50,059 nt of DNA from the NCBI RefSeq assembly GCF_004764705.1, contig NZ_SHLX01000054.1:1-50059 (forward strand). Reading direction: 5' to 3'. The stretch is from Paenibacillus cymbidii (GTDB taxonomy: Bacteria; Bacillota; Bacilli; Paenibacillales; NBRC-103111). Position numbers and translations under genes: made by a program. Below, piece after piece: positions 16,689 through 25,636 of this stretch (positions within the stretch are counted from its first letter, which is position 1; each line of letters starts with the position of its first letter). Below the pieces are notes generated by a model, which searched no databases, was not told the DNA's origin, and saw only the letters and a program-made list of their open reading frames with translations.

Positions 16689-19600
16689 ATGCGCAAATCA
16701 AGCTTGCGGCTGCTGTTCGTTTTTTCGCTCGCGTTGGTTGCGGGCGTTTTTGTGTACGGCTATGCCGCCGAGGCGGCGACTTATCACGTCGCCGTAACGG
16801 GCGACGACGGCAACGACGGAACGAGCGGGACCCCGTTCCGGACGATCAACCATGCGGCGCAGCTCGCCCAGCCCGGCGACACGGTCATTGTCCATGCCGG
16901 TACATACCGCGAAACGGTGAAACCGGCGCGGGGCGGCACGTCGGACGGGGACCGCATCACGTATCGGGCGGCGTCGGGCGAAACCGTCTACATCAAAGGC
17001 TCGGAGCAGGTGCCGGCAGCAGCGTGGAAACACGACACCGGCAATGTGTACTATGCGGTGCTCGATGCGGCAGCGTTCGGCGATTACAATCCGTTCACCG
17101 TGCCGCTGTCGAAACCGGTCAGCACCATGGCCACGACGAAGGACAATTCGACGCAACGCACGCTCGGGGAAGTATTTGCGAACGGAACGCCGCTAAACGA
17201 GGTCGATGCGATCAAAAACGTGTATTCGACGGCCAACTCCTGGAAAGCTTCGGCAGACGGCTTGACCGTGTTCGCCAATTTTGGCGGCGCGAACCCGGTT
17301 ACCTCCGGCATGCTGACGGAAATCAACGCCCGCGAGCAAATTTTTGCGCCGGCCGTATACGGTCTCGGCTTCATTACGGTTGACGGCTTCCGGTTCGAGC
17401 ATGCCGCCAACCAGTTTCCTTACAAGTTCTGGGATGTCAACGGCAACCCGCAGAAAGGGGCGGTCAGCACGTCGGGCGGGCACAATTGGATCATTCGCAA
17501 CAACACGGTGCGTTACGCCAAGTCGATCGGCATCGACTTCGGCTATCAAGGCGGCAAACCGGTCGAAGAAGCCGGCTATACGGCCGCCAACTTCTATGAG
17601 ATGACAGGCGGCGTCGGCCGCCATCTGATCGAAAACAATGTCGTTTCCTATTCCGGCTCCACCGGCATTATGGGCATGTGGGGGCCGTTCTCGACGATCA
17701 TCGGCAACGTTGTCGAGAACAGCAACCGGTTCCAGTTCGAGCAAGGCTACGAATCGGCGGGGATTAAAACGCATTTCTTTTACGACGGGCTGATTCAGGA
17801 CAATTTGATCCGCAACAACGGTAAATTGGCCGGCCTTTGGCTCGACAACACGTCGCAAGGAGCGCGTGTGACCGGCAACGTATTCGTCAACAATTCGAAC
17901 GCGATTTATACCGAAATCAGTCAGGGCCCGATTCTGATCGACAACAACGTCATGATCGATTCGCCGATGGAGCATTCCTCGTCCGAAGGCATAACGGTTG
18001 TGCACAATTTGTTTTATACGTCTTCCTCCATCGCGCATGCGGTCGATTACACGGACGCCAGCAACCGGATTACGTCGACGTTCGTGCCGCATACCATCGA
18101 CGCCACCGGCCGCAAAATCGACCCGGTCGCGCATATCCGCTATTACAACAATATCCTGATCGGCAAAGGAAACGAAATTCCCGCCGAAACGACGCGGGTG
18201 CGCGGCAACGACTCCGACGTCAACGCCTTGTACGACGGCGCCACGGCGACGAGCGGCTACGAAGGCCGCAGCCACGCGAGTGCGCAGGCCACCTCCTTCT
18301 CCTATGTGTCCGACAACAGCGGAACCGGCGGCACGGCGAAGGTGACCGCCCAGTTTACGGTCGACCGAACGCCATGGACGCTGCCGACGTCGCGTCTCAC
18401 GCCGGAAGCGCTTGGCCCCGCTCCTTACAGCGGCGGTATGTTCGGCGACGTGGCGCTCGATTTCTTCGGCAACGCAATTGGCGCGAAGCCGGTTGTCGGC
18501 CCGTTCGCAACGCTTGCGGCCGGCGCCAATTCGCTGACGCTGTGGCCGAAGACGACGCGCAGCCCGCTGACGGCGGATGTACCGCCCTACGCGGCGGTCA
18601 ATGACAATCACGACGATATTGCGTATACCGGCGCCTGGGTATACTCCAGCGACTCCTGGTATGCGGCCGCCCGCGAGGCCGGCGATTTTGGCGGCGACGT
18701 GCACACTGCGCTGGACAACGGCGCTTCCGCCGAGTATACGTTTACGGGCGAAGCCGTCGACTACGTAACGGAGCTTGGGCCCGACTCGGGCGGCGTCGAC
18801 GTATACATCGACGGCGCGTTCGACTCTTCGCTCAGCCTGACGCAACCGTCCCGGCTCGTGCAGCAAACCGTGTATACGAAGACGTTCTCCGGCTCCGGCA
18901 CGCATACGATCAAGCTGGTCAAAACGTCGGGCGTGCGCGTGCTGCTTGACGCGTTCCGCGTCCACGCCTCCGCCCCGGCGCTTGCGCTGAATGCCGATCC
19001 GCTGCCGTCGGTGGAAATCGGCCGCTATTACCGCTATCAGCTGCAAGCAAGCGGCGGCGCGGCTCCTTACACTTACGGCGTGGCCTCCGGCTCACTGCCG
19101 GCAGGGCTTGCGCTCGACGGCGCCACCGGCGTCATCAGCGGCGTGCCGACGGCGCCGGGCAGCTTGACCTTGACGCTGCAGGCGACCGACAGCGCCTCCG
19201 TGCCGGCGACGGCAACGGCAACGTTCTTGCCGACGCTGCGGCAGATGATCGCCATCGCCAGCCCCGACTTTGAGAGCGGCACGCTGACCGGCTGGACCGC
19301 CAAAGGCAGCGCGACGATCGCTCGCGACAATACGACGGCGCACGGCGGCTCGTATTCGCTGAAGGCGGCGCGCAGCGCCGTGTTTGACCGCCCGGCGCAG
19401 GACATTGTGATGGTGCCCGGCGTGACGTACGATTTTGCGCTGTGGATGCGGGCCGATTCCGGCAGCGCCCTCGGCCAGCTCGTGCTTGACTTCGGCGCCG
19501 GCCTGCAGGGGGAGCCGAGCCGCTACGGCGTGCTTGACGGCCAGACCGTGGGCACCGGCTGGATCGAGCTGCGCGGCAGCTACAAGCTGAGCGGCAATTC

Positions 19601-21821
19601 GCCAAGCGTCACCGCCAGTTTCTATCCGCAGCTTACCTCAGGCACGACGGCGTTTTACATCGATGACGTGAACGAGCCGGCTACGCCGGTCGCTCTCGCC
19701 GCAGCCACGCTGGCGGACGGTTCGTTCGGCAACGCCTACTCGTATACATTCGCCGCCTCGGGCGGAGCCGGCGCGCCTTATCGGTATGAGCTCGCAAGCG
19801 GCGCGCTGCCTCCGGGTCTTGCGCTCGGCGCCAAGACCGGCGGCTTGTCCGGCATGCCGCGCGCCGTCGGTTCCTACGCCTTCGACATTCGGGCGACGGA
19901 CCGCACCGGCGCCACCGCAACCGGCTCCTACACCCTGACCGTCGCATCGCCGATCGTAAACGGCGGCCTGGAAACCGGCACCGCCACCGGATGGTCGGCG
20001 CAAACCGGCGCCGTGCTGTCCGTCGTTTCGACCGGCATAAGCGAAGGCGCGTACGCGCTGCAGGTGGTTCGCCCGTCGGGTGCCGCGTACACATTCGCCA
20101 GGCCGCAGCAAACGATTACGATGCGCAAGAACGTGGCCTACGACTTCTCCGTTATGCTGAAGTCGCCCGGCAGCGCCCAGACCGGACAGCTGGTGCTCGA
20201 TTTTGGCGCCGGCACCCATCAGGGCGAACCGAACCGTTATGCGGTGCTCGACTTCCGCACCGTCGACGGAACGTGGACGCAGCTTGCGGGCAGCTACCAG
20301 CTGAGCGGCGCCCAAGCGACGGCCACCGTCAACGTGTACCCGCAATTCCCGACGGGAAGCGGCGATACGTATTATATGGACGCCTTTACCGCTGCGGCGA
20401 GCCCGCTCGTCCTGAACGCGCCGACGCTGCCGATCGGTGTCGGCGGCACGTCATATGCAACGCAAACATTCACGGCGGGCGGCGGCTTCGCGCCTTACTC
20501 TTACCGGATCAGCGACGGGCGGCTGCCGTCGGGGATGACGCTGACCGGCGCCGGCGTATTGTCCGGCACGCCGAAGGAATTCGGCACGTTCAAGGTCGCC
20601 GTAGCCGTTGCCGACGCCGGCGGACAAACGGCCGAACGCGGGCTGCTGCTGCAGATCGACCCGCTCATCGCGAACGGCACGCTGAAGGATGGCACGACGA
20701 CCGGCTGGACGGCGGCATCCGGCGCAACGCTCAGCGCAACGACAAACGTATTCCGTTCCGACGAGTATTCGCTTCAGGTGGACCGCCAGGTTGGTCAGAC
20801 ATTCGGTCGCCCGACGCAGACGATCACGCTGAAAGCCGGCATCGCCTATACGTTCTCGGCGTGGGTCCGCACCGCCTCCGGCAGCGAAACCGCGCAGCTC
20901 GTGCTTGACTTCGGCAGCGGCGCGCACCAGGGCGAACCGGCGCAATATACCGTATTGGACACGAAAACCGTCACTTCCGGAGAATGGACGCAATTGTCCG
21001 GCACCTACACGCTGCTGGGCGCCGAGGCAGAAGCGAGCCCTGCCTTCTACCCGCAGCTGACAACAGGAGCCGGTACGTATTATGTCGACGACGCAACGAA
21101 CATCAAGCCGCTTACTGTCGCTTCGGCTGCCGCTCCTGCGGCGACCAAGGGGGTGGCTTTCACCGCGGGCGACTTCACCTTCGCGGCGGCAGGCGGCGTC
21201 GGTTCGACGACGTTCTCCGCGGATACGACCGGCGACTTCATGCTGCCGCCGGGTCTGTACATCAATGCGTCCGGCCAGTTGCTCGGCACGGCAATCCGGT
21301 CGGGCACGTACCGCTTCCCGATCACCGCGAAGGATTCGACGGCAGTCGACTCGCTTTACCCGACCGGACGCACGGCGATCAAGTGGTTCGACATTACGGT
21401 TGCTCCGATGGCGAACCAGCTCGCTAACGGCGATTTCGAATCCGGCGCGACGACGGGCTGGACGGCGCTGAACGGAGCCAGTTTGTCGGTGACCGGCTCG
21501 CAGTATCATATGGGCAGCTACGGGCTGCAAGTAGTGCGGGCGAATGTCGGCAGCACGGCCGGCCAAACCGTCAGCTTGACGGCAACCCGTTACTATGACG
21601 TTTCCGCCTGGGTGAAGCTGGACAGCGGCAGCGGCGACGCCAAGCTGGTGCTCGACTTCGGCGGCGGCAATACGTCCGTGCTGGACGCCAAGACGGTCGG
21701 CACGAACTGGCTGAAGCTGACCGGGCTGTACAAAAATACCGCGGCAAGCACGCCGCAAGTGTACGTGCTGTTCACCTCGGGCACAGGTACGTTCTACCTG
21801 GACGATGTGACAGTGAACTAG
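16689..21821 (+). CDS. Secreted right-handed beta-helix protein with alternating Ig-like and carbohydrate-binding-like modules
   Basis: A 1710-residue exported protein. A signal peptide ends near AEA at residues 27-29. The segment from residue 31 (ATYHVAVTGDDGNDGTSGTPFRTI...AGTYRE) is the usual entry into right-handed beta-helix enzymes (pectate-lyase-like superfamily), with PbH1-type Asn-rich coils (IRNNTVRYA, IENNVVSYSG, IIGNVVENS, IQDNLIRNN) at about residues 260-500. Next come a beta-sandwich-like segment (about 637-760), then four alternations of putative Ig-like (He_PIG type: GSLPAGLALDGATGVISGVP) and CBM4/9-like modules (FESG..TGW) near residues 860, 1090, 1330 and 1580. It has no sortase or SLH anchor. 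It is probably a polysaccharide lyase or glycosidase acting outside the cell; the family and substrate are not identifiable from sequence. The start follows AAGGAGG by eight bases; the open frame continues further upstream inside the binding-protein gene. Confidence 0.85.
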   Translation: MRKSSLRLLFVFSLALVAGVFVYGYAAEAATYHVAVTGDDGNDGTSGTPFRTINHAAQLAQPGDTVIVHAGTYRETVKPARGGTSDGDRITYRAASGETVYIKGSEQVPAAAWKHDTGNVYYAVLDAAAFGDYNPFTVPLSKPVSTMATTKDNSTQRTLGEVFANGTPLNEVDAIKNVYSTANSWKASADGLTVFANFGGANPVTSGMLTEINAREQIFAPAVYGLGFITVDGFRFEHAANQFPYKFWDVNGNPQKGAVSTSGGHNWIIRNNTVRYAKSIGIDFGYQGGKPVEEAGYTAANFYEMTGGVGRHLIENNVVSYSGSTGIMGMWGPFSTIIGNVVENSNRFQFEQGYESAGIKTHFFYDGLIQDNLIRNNGKLAGLWLDNTSQGARVTGNVFVNNSNAIYTEISQGPILIDNNVMIDSPMEHSSSEGITVVHNLFYTSSSIAHAVDYTDASNRITSTFVPHTIDATGRKIDPVAHIRYYNNILIGKGNEIPAETTRVRGNDSDVNALYDGATATSGYEGRSHASAQATSFSYVSDNSGTGGTAKVTAQFTVDRTPWTLPTSRLTPEALGPAPYSGGMFGDVALDFFGNAIGAKPVVGPFATLAAGANSLTLWPKTTRSPLTADVPPYAAVNDNHDDIAYTGAWVYSSDSWYAAAREAGDFGGDVHTALDNGASAEYTFTGEAVDYVTELGPDSGGVDVYIDGAFDSSLSLTQPSRLVQQTVYTKTFSGSGTHTIKLVKTSGVRVLLDAFRVHASAPALALNADPLPSVEIGRYYRYQLQASGGAAPYTYGVASGSLPAGLALDGATGVISGVPTAPGSLTLTLQATDSASVPATATATFLPTLRQMIAIASPDFESGTLTGWTAKGSATIARDNTTAHGGSYSLKAARSAVFDRPAQDIVMVPGVTYDFALWMRADSGSALGQLVLDFGAGLQGEPSRYGVLDGQTVGTGWIELRGSYKLSGNSPSVTASFYPQLTSGTTAFYIDDVNEPATPVALAAATLADGSFGNAYSYTFAASGGAGAPYRYELASGALPPGLALGAKTGGLSGMPRAVGSYAFDIRATDRTGATATGSYTLTVASPIVNGGLETGTATGWSAQTGAVLSVVSTGISEGAYALQVVRPSGAAYTFARPQQTITMRKNVAYDFSVMLKSPGSAQTGQLVLDFGAGTHQGEPNRYAVLDFRTVDGTWTQLAGSYQLSGAQATATVNVYPQFPTGSGDTYYMDAFTAAASPLVLNAPTLPIGVGGTSYATQTFTAGGGFAPYSYRISDGRLPSGMTLTGAGVLSGTPKEFGTFKVAVAVADAGGQTAERGLLLQIDPLIANGTLKDGTTTGWTAASGATLSATTNVFRSDEYSLQVDRQVGQTFGRPTQTITLKAGIAYTFSAWVRTASGSETAQLVLDFGSGAHQGEPAQYTVLDTKTVTSGEWTQLSGTYTLLGAEAEASPAFYPQLTTGAGTYYVDDATNIKPLTVASAAAPAATKGVAFTAGDFTFAAAGGVGSTTFSADTTGDFMLPPGLYINASGQLLGTAIRSGTYRFPITAKDSTAVDSLYPTGRTAIKWFDITVAPMANQLANGDFESGATTGWTALNGASLSVTGSQYHMGSYGLQVVRANVGSTAGQTVSLTATRYYDVSAWVKLDSGSGDAKLVLDFGGGNTSVLDAKTVGTNWLKLTGLYKNTAASTPQVYVLFTSGTGTFYLDDVTVN

Positions 21822-21844
21822 CGCGTAACACTTCCCCGCTTCGG

Positions 21845-22040
21845 AAATAAGCCATGTTTTATTGGCTATTGCGGTAAAAGGGGAGCCTGGCAACGGAATA
21901 GCCAGCGAAAACGCTGGCTGTTTCCCGGAAAAGATCGATCTTGAAGCTGTTTCGTCGGAATAGCCAGTGAAATCACTGGCTATTTTCCATGAAATGAGGA
22001 AAAGTGGGCAAATAAGCCACTTTTTTTGGTCTATTTTTAG
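21845..22040 (+). repeat. Four-hairpin composite intergenic element, copy B
   Basis: Four hairpins begin at 21846 (AATAAGCC...GGCTATT), 21897 (AATAGCCAGCG, loop AAAA, CGCTGGCTGTT), 21959 (AATAGCCAGTG, loop AAAT, CACTGGCTATT) and 22011 (AATAAGCC...GGTCTATT). The start-to-start spacings are 51, 62 and 52. The element begins 24 bp after the stop of the beta-helix gene, and its third hairpin, with TTTT after it, could end that transcript. It and the promoter at 22094 account for most of the 345-base gap. The same arrangement recurs, inverted, at 36436-36628 and, truncated, at 49774-49913. Confidence 0.8.
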
Positions 22041-22093
22041 TAGAAGGGGCCAATCGGCGAAAGGGAGCGGCGATGACGCCGCCATTCTCGCTA

Positions 22094-22122
22094 TTAACAG
22101 CGGCAGACGAACATAGTATACT
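22094..22122 (+). promoter_or_regulatory. Sigma-A type promoter of the block 3 regulator
   Basis: TTAACA (22094-22099), 17 bp, TATACT (22117-22122). This is the best -35/-10 pair in the window and lies 45 bases before the regulator's ATG. Confidence 0.6.
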
Positions 22123-22166
22123 GGTTGGTAAATCCAAGCATAACGAATCGACTGGGAGACGATGCC

Positions 22167-24542
22167 ATGAGCGAAATCGGAACGGGACGCACTTCGAAGC
22201 GGTTTTTATGGCGGCTGTTTGTCTGGTTCGCGCTCACCTCGTTCGCCTTGGTCAGCTTCCTCTCGTTTTTCGTCTATTGGAACATCGAACGGATCGCCCT
22301 CTCCAACGAACGCCACAACAACAACAAAATTATCGGCCAACTGCATAACAATATCGCCAGCATGTACGAAACTGTCAAAACGATGGCCAACGCGATCGAA
22401 TACAACAACGACGCCCAATCGATCCTGTTCGCCCAGAAGGAAGAAGACATCTACGAGTTTATTCGCAAGATGAACAATTTGAGCCTGCTGATCTCCTACA
22501 ACCCGTTTCTCGACTCCGTCTTGCTCTATAACGGCACATTGAACCAATTTTACTCCACCCGCAACAGCCTCTACGAACGCAGCTCCGCTTTCGCCGGTCT
22601 CGTGCTGTCCCAGCCGCTGCAAAACCGCATGCGCTTCATCCCGCTGAACGTCGATCGAACCGGCGACGCCTCCTCCCCCGATCAAGTGCTATCCTTCATG
22701 ATGTTCGAATCGCTGAACCGCGAGGACCGGCCTGACGGCGCCGTCATCGTCAACATCAAATCCCGCTGGCTGCAGGACAACATCAACGCGTTGAACAGTA
22801 TCGGCAAAGAGCAGAATACGCTGGATCGCGTCTACATTCTGGACGGGAATGGCAAGCTGCTGTTCGGCGACGACGCAAACGACGATATCGGCCAATACGT
22901 GGCCGCTTCGCTCGGCTCAACGGGACAAACCGCCGACATGGCTGCCGGAGCTGTCGTTTCCGCCAAACAAACGATTCGCGGCCAATCGTATCTGGTGACA
23001 ACCTCCCCCGTTCCGGAAGCAGACTGGACGATCGTCAAGGTGCAGGATTACGGCATCTTCGACCGCTATCTGGACAAAATCAAAACGACCGTGCTGTCCG
23101 TCGCCGCCGTCTTCCTGCTCCTGTCCCTCCTCGTCTCGCTGCTGATTTCCCGGCGCGTATATCGGCCTTTCGGCAATTTGGTGCGGGAGGTCAAGGCGCT
23201 GGCCGGCGCCGGCGCCGTGCCGGAGAAGGCCGTAATGGACGAAATCCAGGCACTGCGGGCGGTATACCGTCGCAACGAGGACGAAATTCATACCATCCGG
23301 CAGAAGGAGCTTAGCAGCAGGCCGGCGCTGAAAGCCTACTACGTGCGAAGAATGCTGCTCGACAGCCGCTCCATGCCGGAGAAGCTGTGGGAAGAGATTG
23401 CCGCTTCGGATGTGCTGTCGATTCGAATCGAGGCCGGTGCGCCCCACGCGGCGGGCGTTATTCGCATTGACCGGTTCGCGGCGTTCAACCGGCTGACACA
23501 ACGCGACCGCGAGTTGTACAAGTTCGCGATGGAAAATATCATCGGCGAATGTTTGTCGCGATCGTTCGTCTGCGAAATCGCCGATATGAAGGACGATCAA
23601 TTTGCCTTCATCGCCCAAGCGGCGCCGTCGGATCTCGCCACGGACGTGATTGGCGCAATCGGCGAAGCGCTGAGCGGGGCAAAGCAATTTATCGGCGACC
23701 GGTTCGGTTTGTCGCTGACGGCGGCCATCAGTTCATTATCCGCCGACAAGGCCGAGTTGCAGCTGCTGTATGAGGAAGCGCTGAGCCGATCCAACGCCCG
23801 CTTCGCCTTCGGCCACGGCACGATCATCACCGGCGCGATGACGGCGGACGCCGAGAGGCATGAAAGTATGGAATATACCGCCCTGCGTGAAAAACAGCTC
23901 GCCGAGTCGCTCAAGGGCGGCGACCCGCAAACGGCGGAGCAGGAAATCGAGCGCGGCCTGCAAGCGGTAGCCGCCCATCATCCCCGCCACCACAAGCAGA
24001 TTTATGCGCAATGGGTGCATCTGCTCCTGTTCGTGCTGCAGGATATCAACCGCATGAAGCTGGAGCCGGCGCCGTTCGACGCGGAAGCGGCGGCGCGCGA
24101 CTTGCTCGCCTGCGAAACGATGGCGGAAGCCAGGCAGCTATCGATCGGGCTCATCCACGCCGCAACGGCTAACAAAACGACGCGCGACGTCAAACATTCG
24201 CTGCTCGTCGACGCCATGAAAGAAATGACCGACAGCCGTTATGCCGATCCCGACTGGTTCCTGCAGGAAGCGGCGGAGCTGCTGAAAATATCGCCTGCCC
24301 TTGCCGGCAAGCTGTTCAAGGAATATACGGGCGTCCCGTTTGCCGAATACGTCTGCGAGGTGCGCATGACCAAAGCCGCCGCCATGCTGCAGGAGCGCCA
24401 CATGTCCATCGCCGACGTCATGGCGGGCGTAGGCATCCCCAACAAGAGCTACTTCTACCGGCTGTTCAAAAAAAAGTACGGTGTCACGCCGAAAGAGTTC
24501 GCGTTAAAAGCCTCCCTGACCGGCCATATTGCGCCCAAATAG
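22167..24542 (+). CDS. Membrane-anchored AraC-family regulator with extracellular sensor domain, block 3
   Basis: A 791-residue protein with the same plan as the block 1 and 2 regulators: a helix near residues 16-37 (LFVWFALTSFALVSFLSFFVYW), an extracellular Cache-like domain, a helix near 308-328 (VLSVAAVFLLLSLLVSLLIS), a cytoplasmic linker, and a C-terminal AraC domain (PDWFLQEAAELLKISPALAGK; GVGIPNKSYFYRLFKKKYGVTPKEF). It should control the operon starting about 90-140 bp downstream. The start at 22167 was chosen because GGGAG lies eight bases upstream; the open frame extends 14 codons further without a ribosome binding site. The regulator is intact although two genes of its presumed target operon are broken. 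Confidence 0.88.
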   Translation: MSEIGTGRTSKRFLWRLFVWFALTSFALVSFLSFFVYWNIERIALSNERHNNNKIIGQLHNNIASMYETVKTMANAIEYNNDAQSILFAQKEEDIYEFIRKMNNLSLLISYNPFLDSVLLYNGTLNQFYSTRNSLYERSSAFAGLVLSQPLQNRMRFIPLNVDRTGDASSPDQVLSFMMFESLNREDRPDGAVIVNIKSRWLQDNINALNSIGKEQNTLDRVYILDGNGKLLFGDDANDDIGQYVAASLGSTGQTADMAAGAVVSAKQTIRGQSYLVTTSPVPEADWTIVKVQDYGIFDRYLDKIKTTVLSVAAVFLLLSLLVSLLISRRVYRPFGNLVREVKALAGAGAVPEKAVMDEIQALRAVYRRNEDEIHTIRQKELSSRPALKAYYVRRMLLDSRSMPEKLWEEIAASDVLSIRIEAGAPHAAGVIRIDRFAAFNRLTQRDRELYKFAMENIIGECLSRSFVCEIADMKDDQFAFIAQAAPSDLATDVIGAIGEALSGAKQFIGDRFGLSLTAAISSLSADKAELQLLYEEALSRSNARFAFGHGTIITGAMTADAERHESMEYTALREKQLAESLKGGDPQTAEQEIERGLQAVAAHHPRHHKQIYAQWVHLLLFVLQDINRMKLEPAPFDAEAAARDLLACETMAEARQLSIGLIHAATANKTTRDVKHSLLVDAMKEMTDSRYADPDWFLQEAAELLKISPALAGKLFKEYTGVPFAEYVCEVRMTKAAAMLQERHMSIADVMAGVGIPNKSYFYRLFKKKYGVTPKEFALKASLTGHIAPK

Positions 24543-24550
24543 GCCGCTGT

Positions 24551-24596
24551 ATACCAAATCGCGCCATTGTACAACAGGCCAAATACCAAAATCGCC
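24551..24596 (+). promoter_or_regulatory. Direct repeats upstream of the block 3 transporter operon
   Basis: ATACCAAATCGC (24551-24562) and ATACCAAAATCGCC (24583-24596) are near-identical direct repeats 32 bp apart, about three helical turns. This is the layout AraC-family activators commonly bind, and the repeats lie right behind the regulator and before the permease. Binding is inference. Confidence 0.35.
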
Positions 24597-24631
24597 AAAC
24601 TTGCACTATCCGCCTCCCCCACACCCGTACT

Positions 24632-25597
24632 ATGCTGATGGTGCCCGGGCATATAACGACGGAAGGGAGGCGGCAGCGCATTAGTGGGAATCGGTTCGGC
24701 CCCAAGCACAAGGAACAAGTCCAGTTGTGGCTGATGAACGTGCCGACGGCCGTTTGGCTGTTCATCTTTTGCTACTTGCCGATGATCGGCATCGTGCTTG
24801 CTTTCAAAGACTACCGCTACGACTTGGGGATTTGGGGGAGCCGCTGGATCGGCCTGCAAAATTTCGACTTTCTGTTTCATTCCAATATCGCATGGCGCAT
24901 TACGCGCAATACGGTAGGCATGAACCTGTTGTTCATCGTGTTTTCGACCGTGTTTTCGGTCGGCTTCGGCATTCTGCTCAGCGAGGTCGGCCGCAAGTTC
25001 GTGAAAGTGTACCAGACGGTCATGTTTCTGCCGCATTATTTGTCGTGGGTCGTTGTCGCCTATTTGTTTCTTGGCCTGTTCGACATGGAGCACGGCTTGC
25101 TCAATCAACTGATCGTAAAGTTCGGCGGCGAATCGGTGCTATGGTACAGCAAACCGTCCTATTGGCCCTACATTCTGGTGATGACCGACCTGTGGAAAAG
25201 CACCGGCTTTGGCGCGATCATTTATTTTACCGCGATTATCGGCATCAATCCGGATTATTACGAAGCGGCGCAAATGGACGGCGCCACCTGGTCGCAGCGC
25301 GTCCGCCACATCACTTTGCCTATGCTTGCGCCGACCGTCGTCGTGCTGACGCTCATTTCGGTCGGCAACATTTTCCGCGCGGATTTCGGCATGTTTTATT
25401 TTCTCACCCAGAACACCGGCACGCTCTATCCGACCACCGATGTCATCGATACGTACGTGTTCCGCACGCTCAAGGATTTGGGCGACATCGGCATGGGCAC
25501 GGCAGCCGGCCTGTACCAGGCGATCGTCGGCTTGGCGCTCGTTACGCTGGTCAACTGGATCGTGCGCCGGGCGGACAAAGAGAGCGCCCTGTACTAG
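24632..25597 (+). CDS. Carbohydrate ABC transporter permease, LplB type, block 3
   Basis: A permease of 321 residues if started at the ATG at 24632. The first helix (NVPTAVWLFIFCYLPM) ends in the family's YLPM-IGIVLAFKDY stretch, and the EAA loop reads EAAQMDGATW...TLPML. The start is uncertain. The ATG at 24632 has a pyrimidine-rich upstream with no ribosome binding site. GGGAGG at 24665-24670 is nine bases before an in-frame ATT at 24680, which would give 305 residues and an N-terminus matching the other LplB-type proteins here (35 residues to YLPM, against 38 in two siblings). The outer coordinate is reported because ATT starts are rare. The partner is the next gene's product. Confidence 0.88.
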   Translation: MLMVPGHITTEGRRQRISGNRFGPKHKEQVQLWLMNVPTAVWLFIFCYLPMIGIVLAFKDYRYDLGIWGSRWIGLQNFDFLFHSNIAWRITRNTVGMNLLFIVFSTVFSVGFGILLSEVGRKFVKVYQTVMFLPHYLSWVVVAYLFLGLFDMEHGLLNQLIVKFGGESVLWYSKPSYWPYILVMTDLWKSTGFGAIIYFTAIIGINPDYYEAAQMDGATWSQRVRHITLPMLAPTVVVLTLISVGNIFRADFGMFYFLTQNTGTLYPTTDVIDTYVFRTLKDLGDIGMGTAAGLYQAIVGLALVTLVNWIVRRADKESALY

Positions 25598-25636
25598 ATC
25601 TTTGGGGCTTCCGGACACGCCCTGGGAAGGAGCGTC

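Noticed and set aside
17193..19046. 617-codon minus-strand open frame inside the beta-helix gene
   Set aside because: Antisense shadow with low-complexity Arg/Val/Asp composition and no ribosome binding site.
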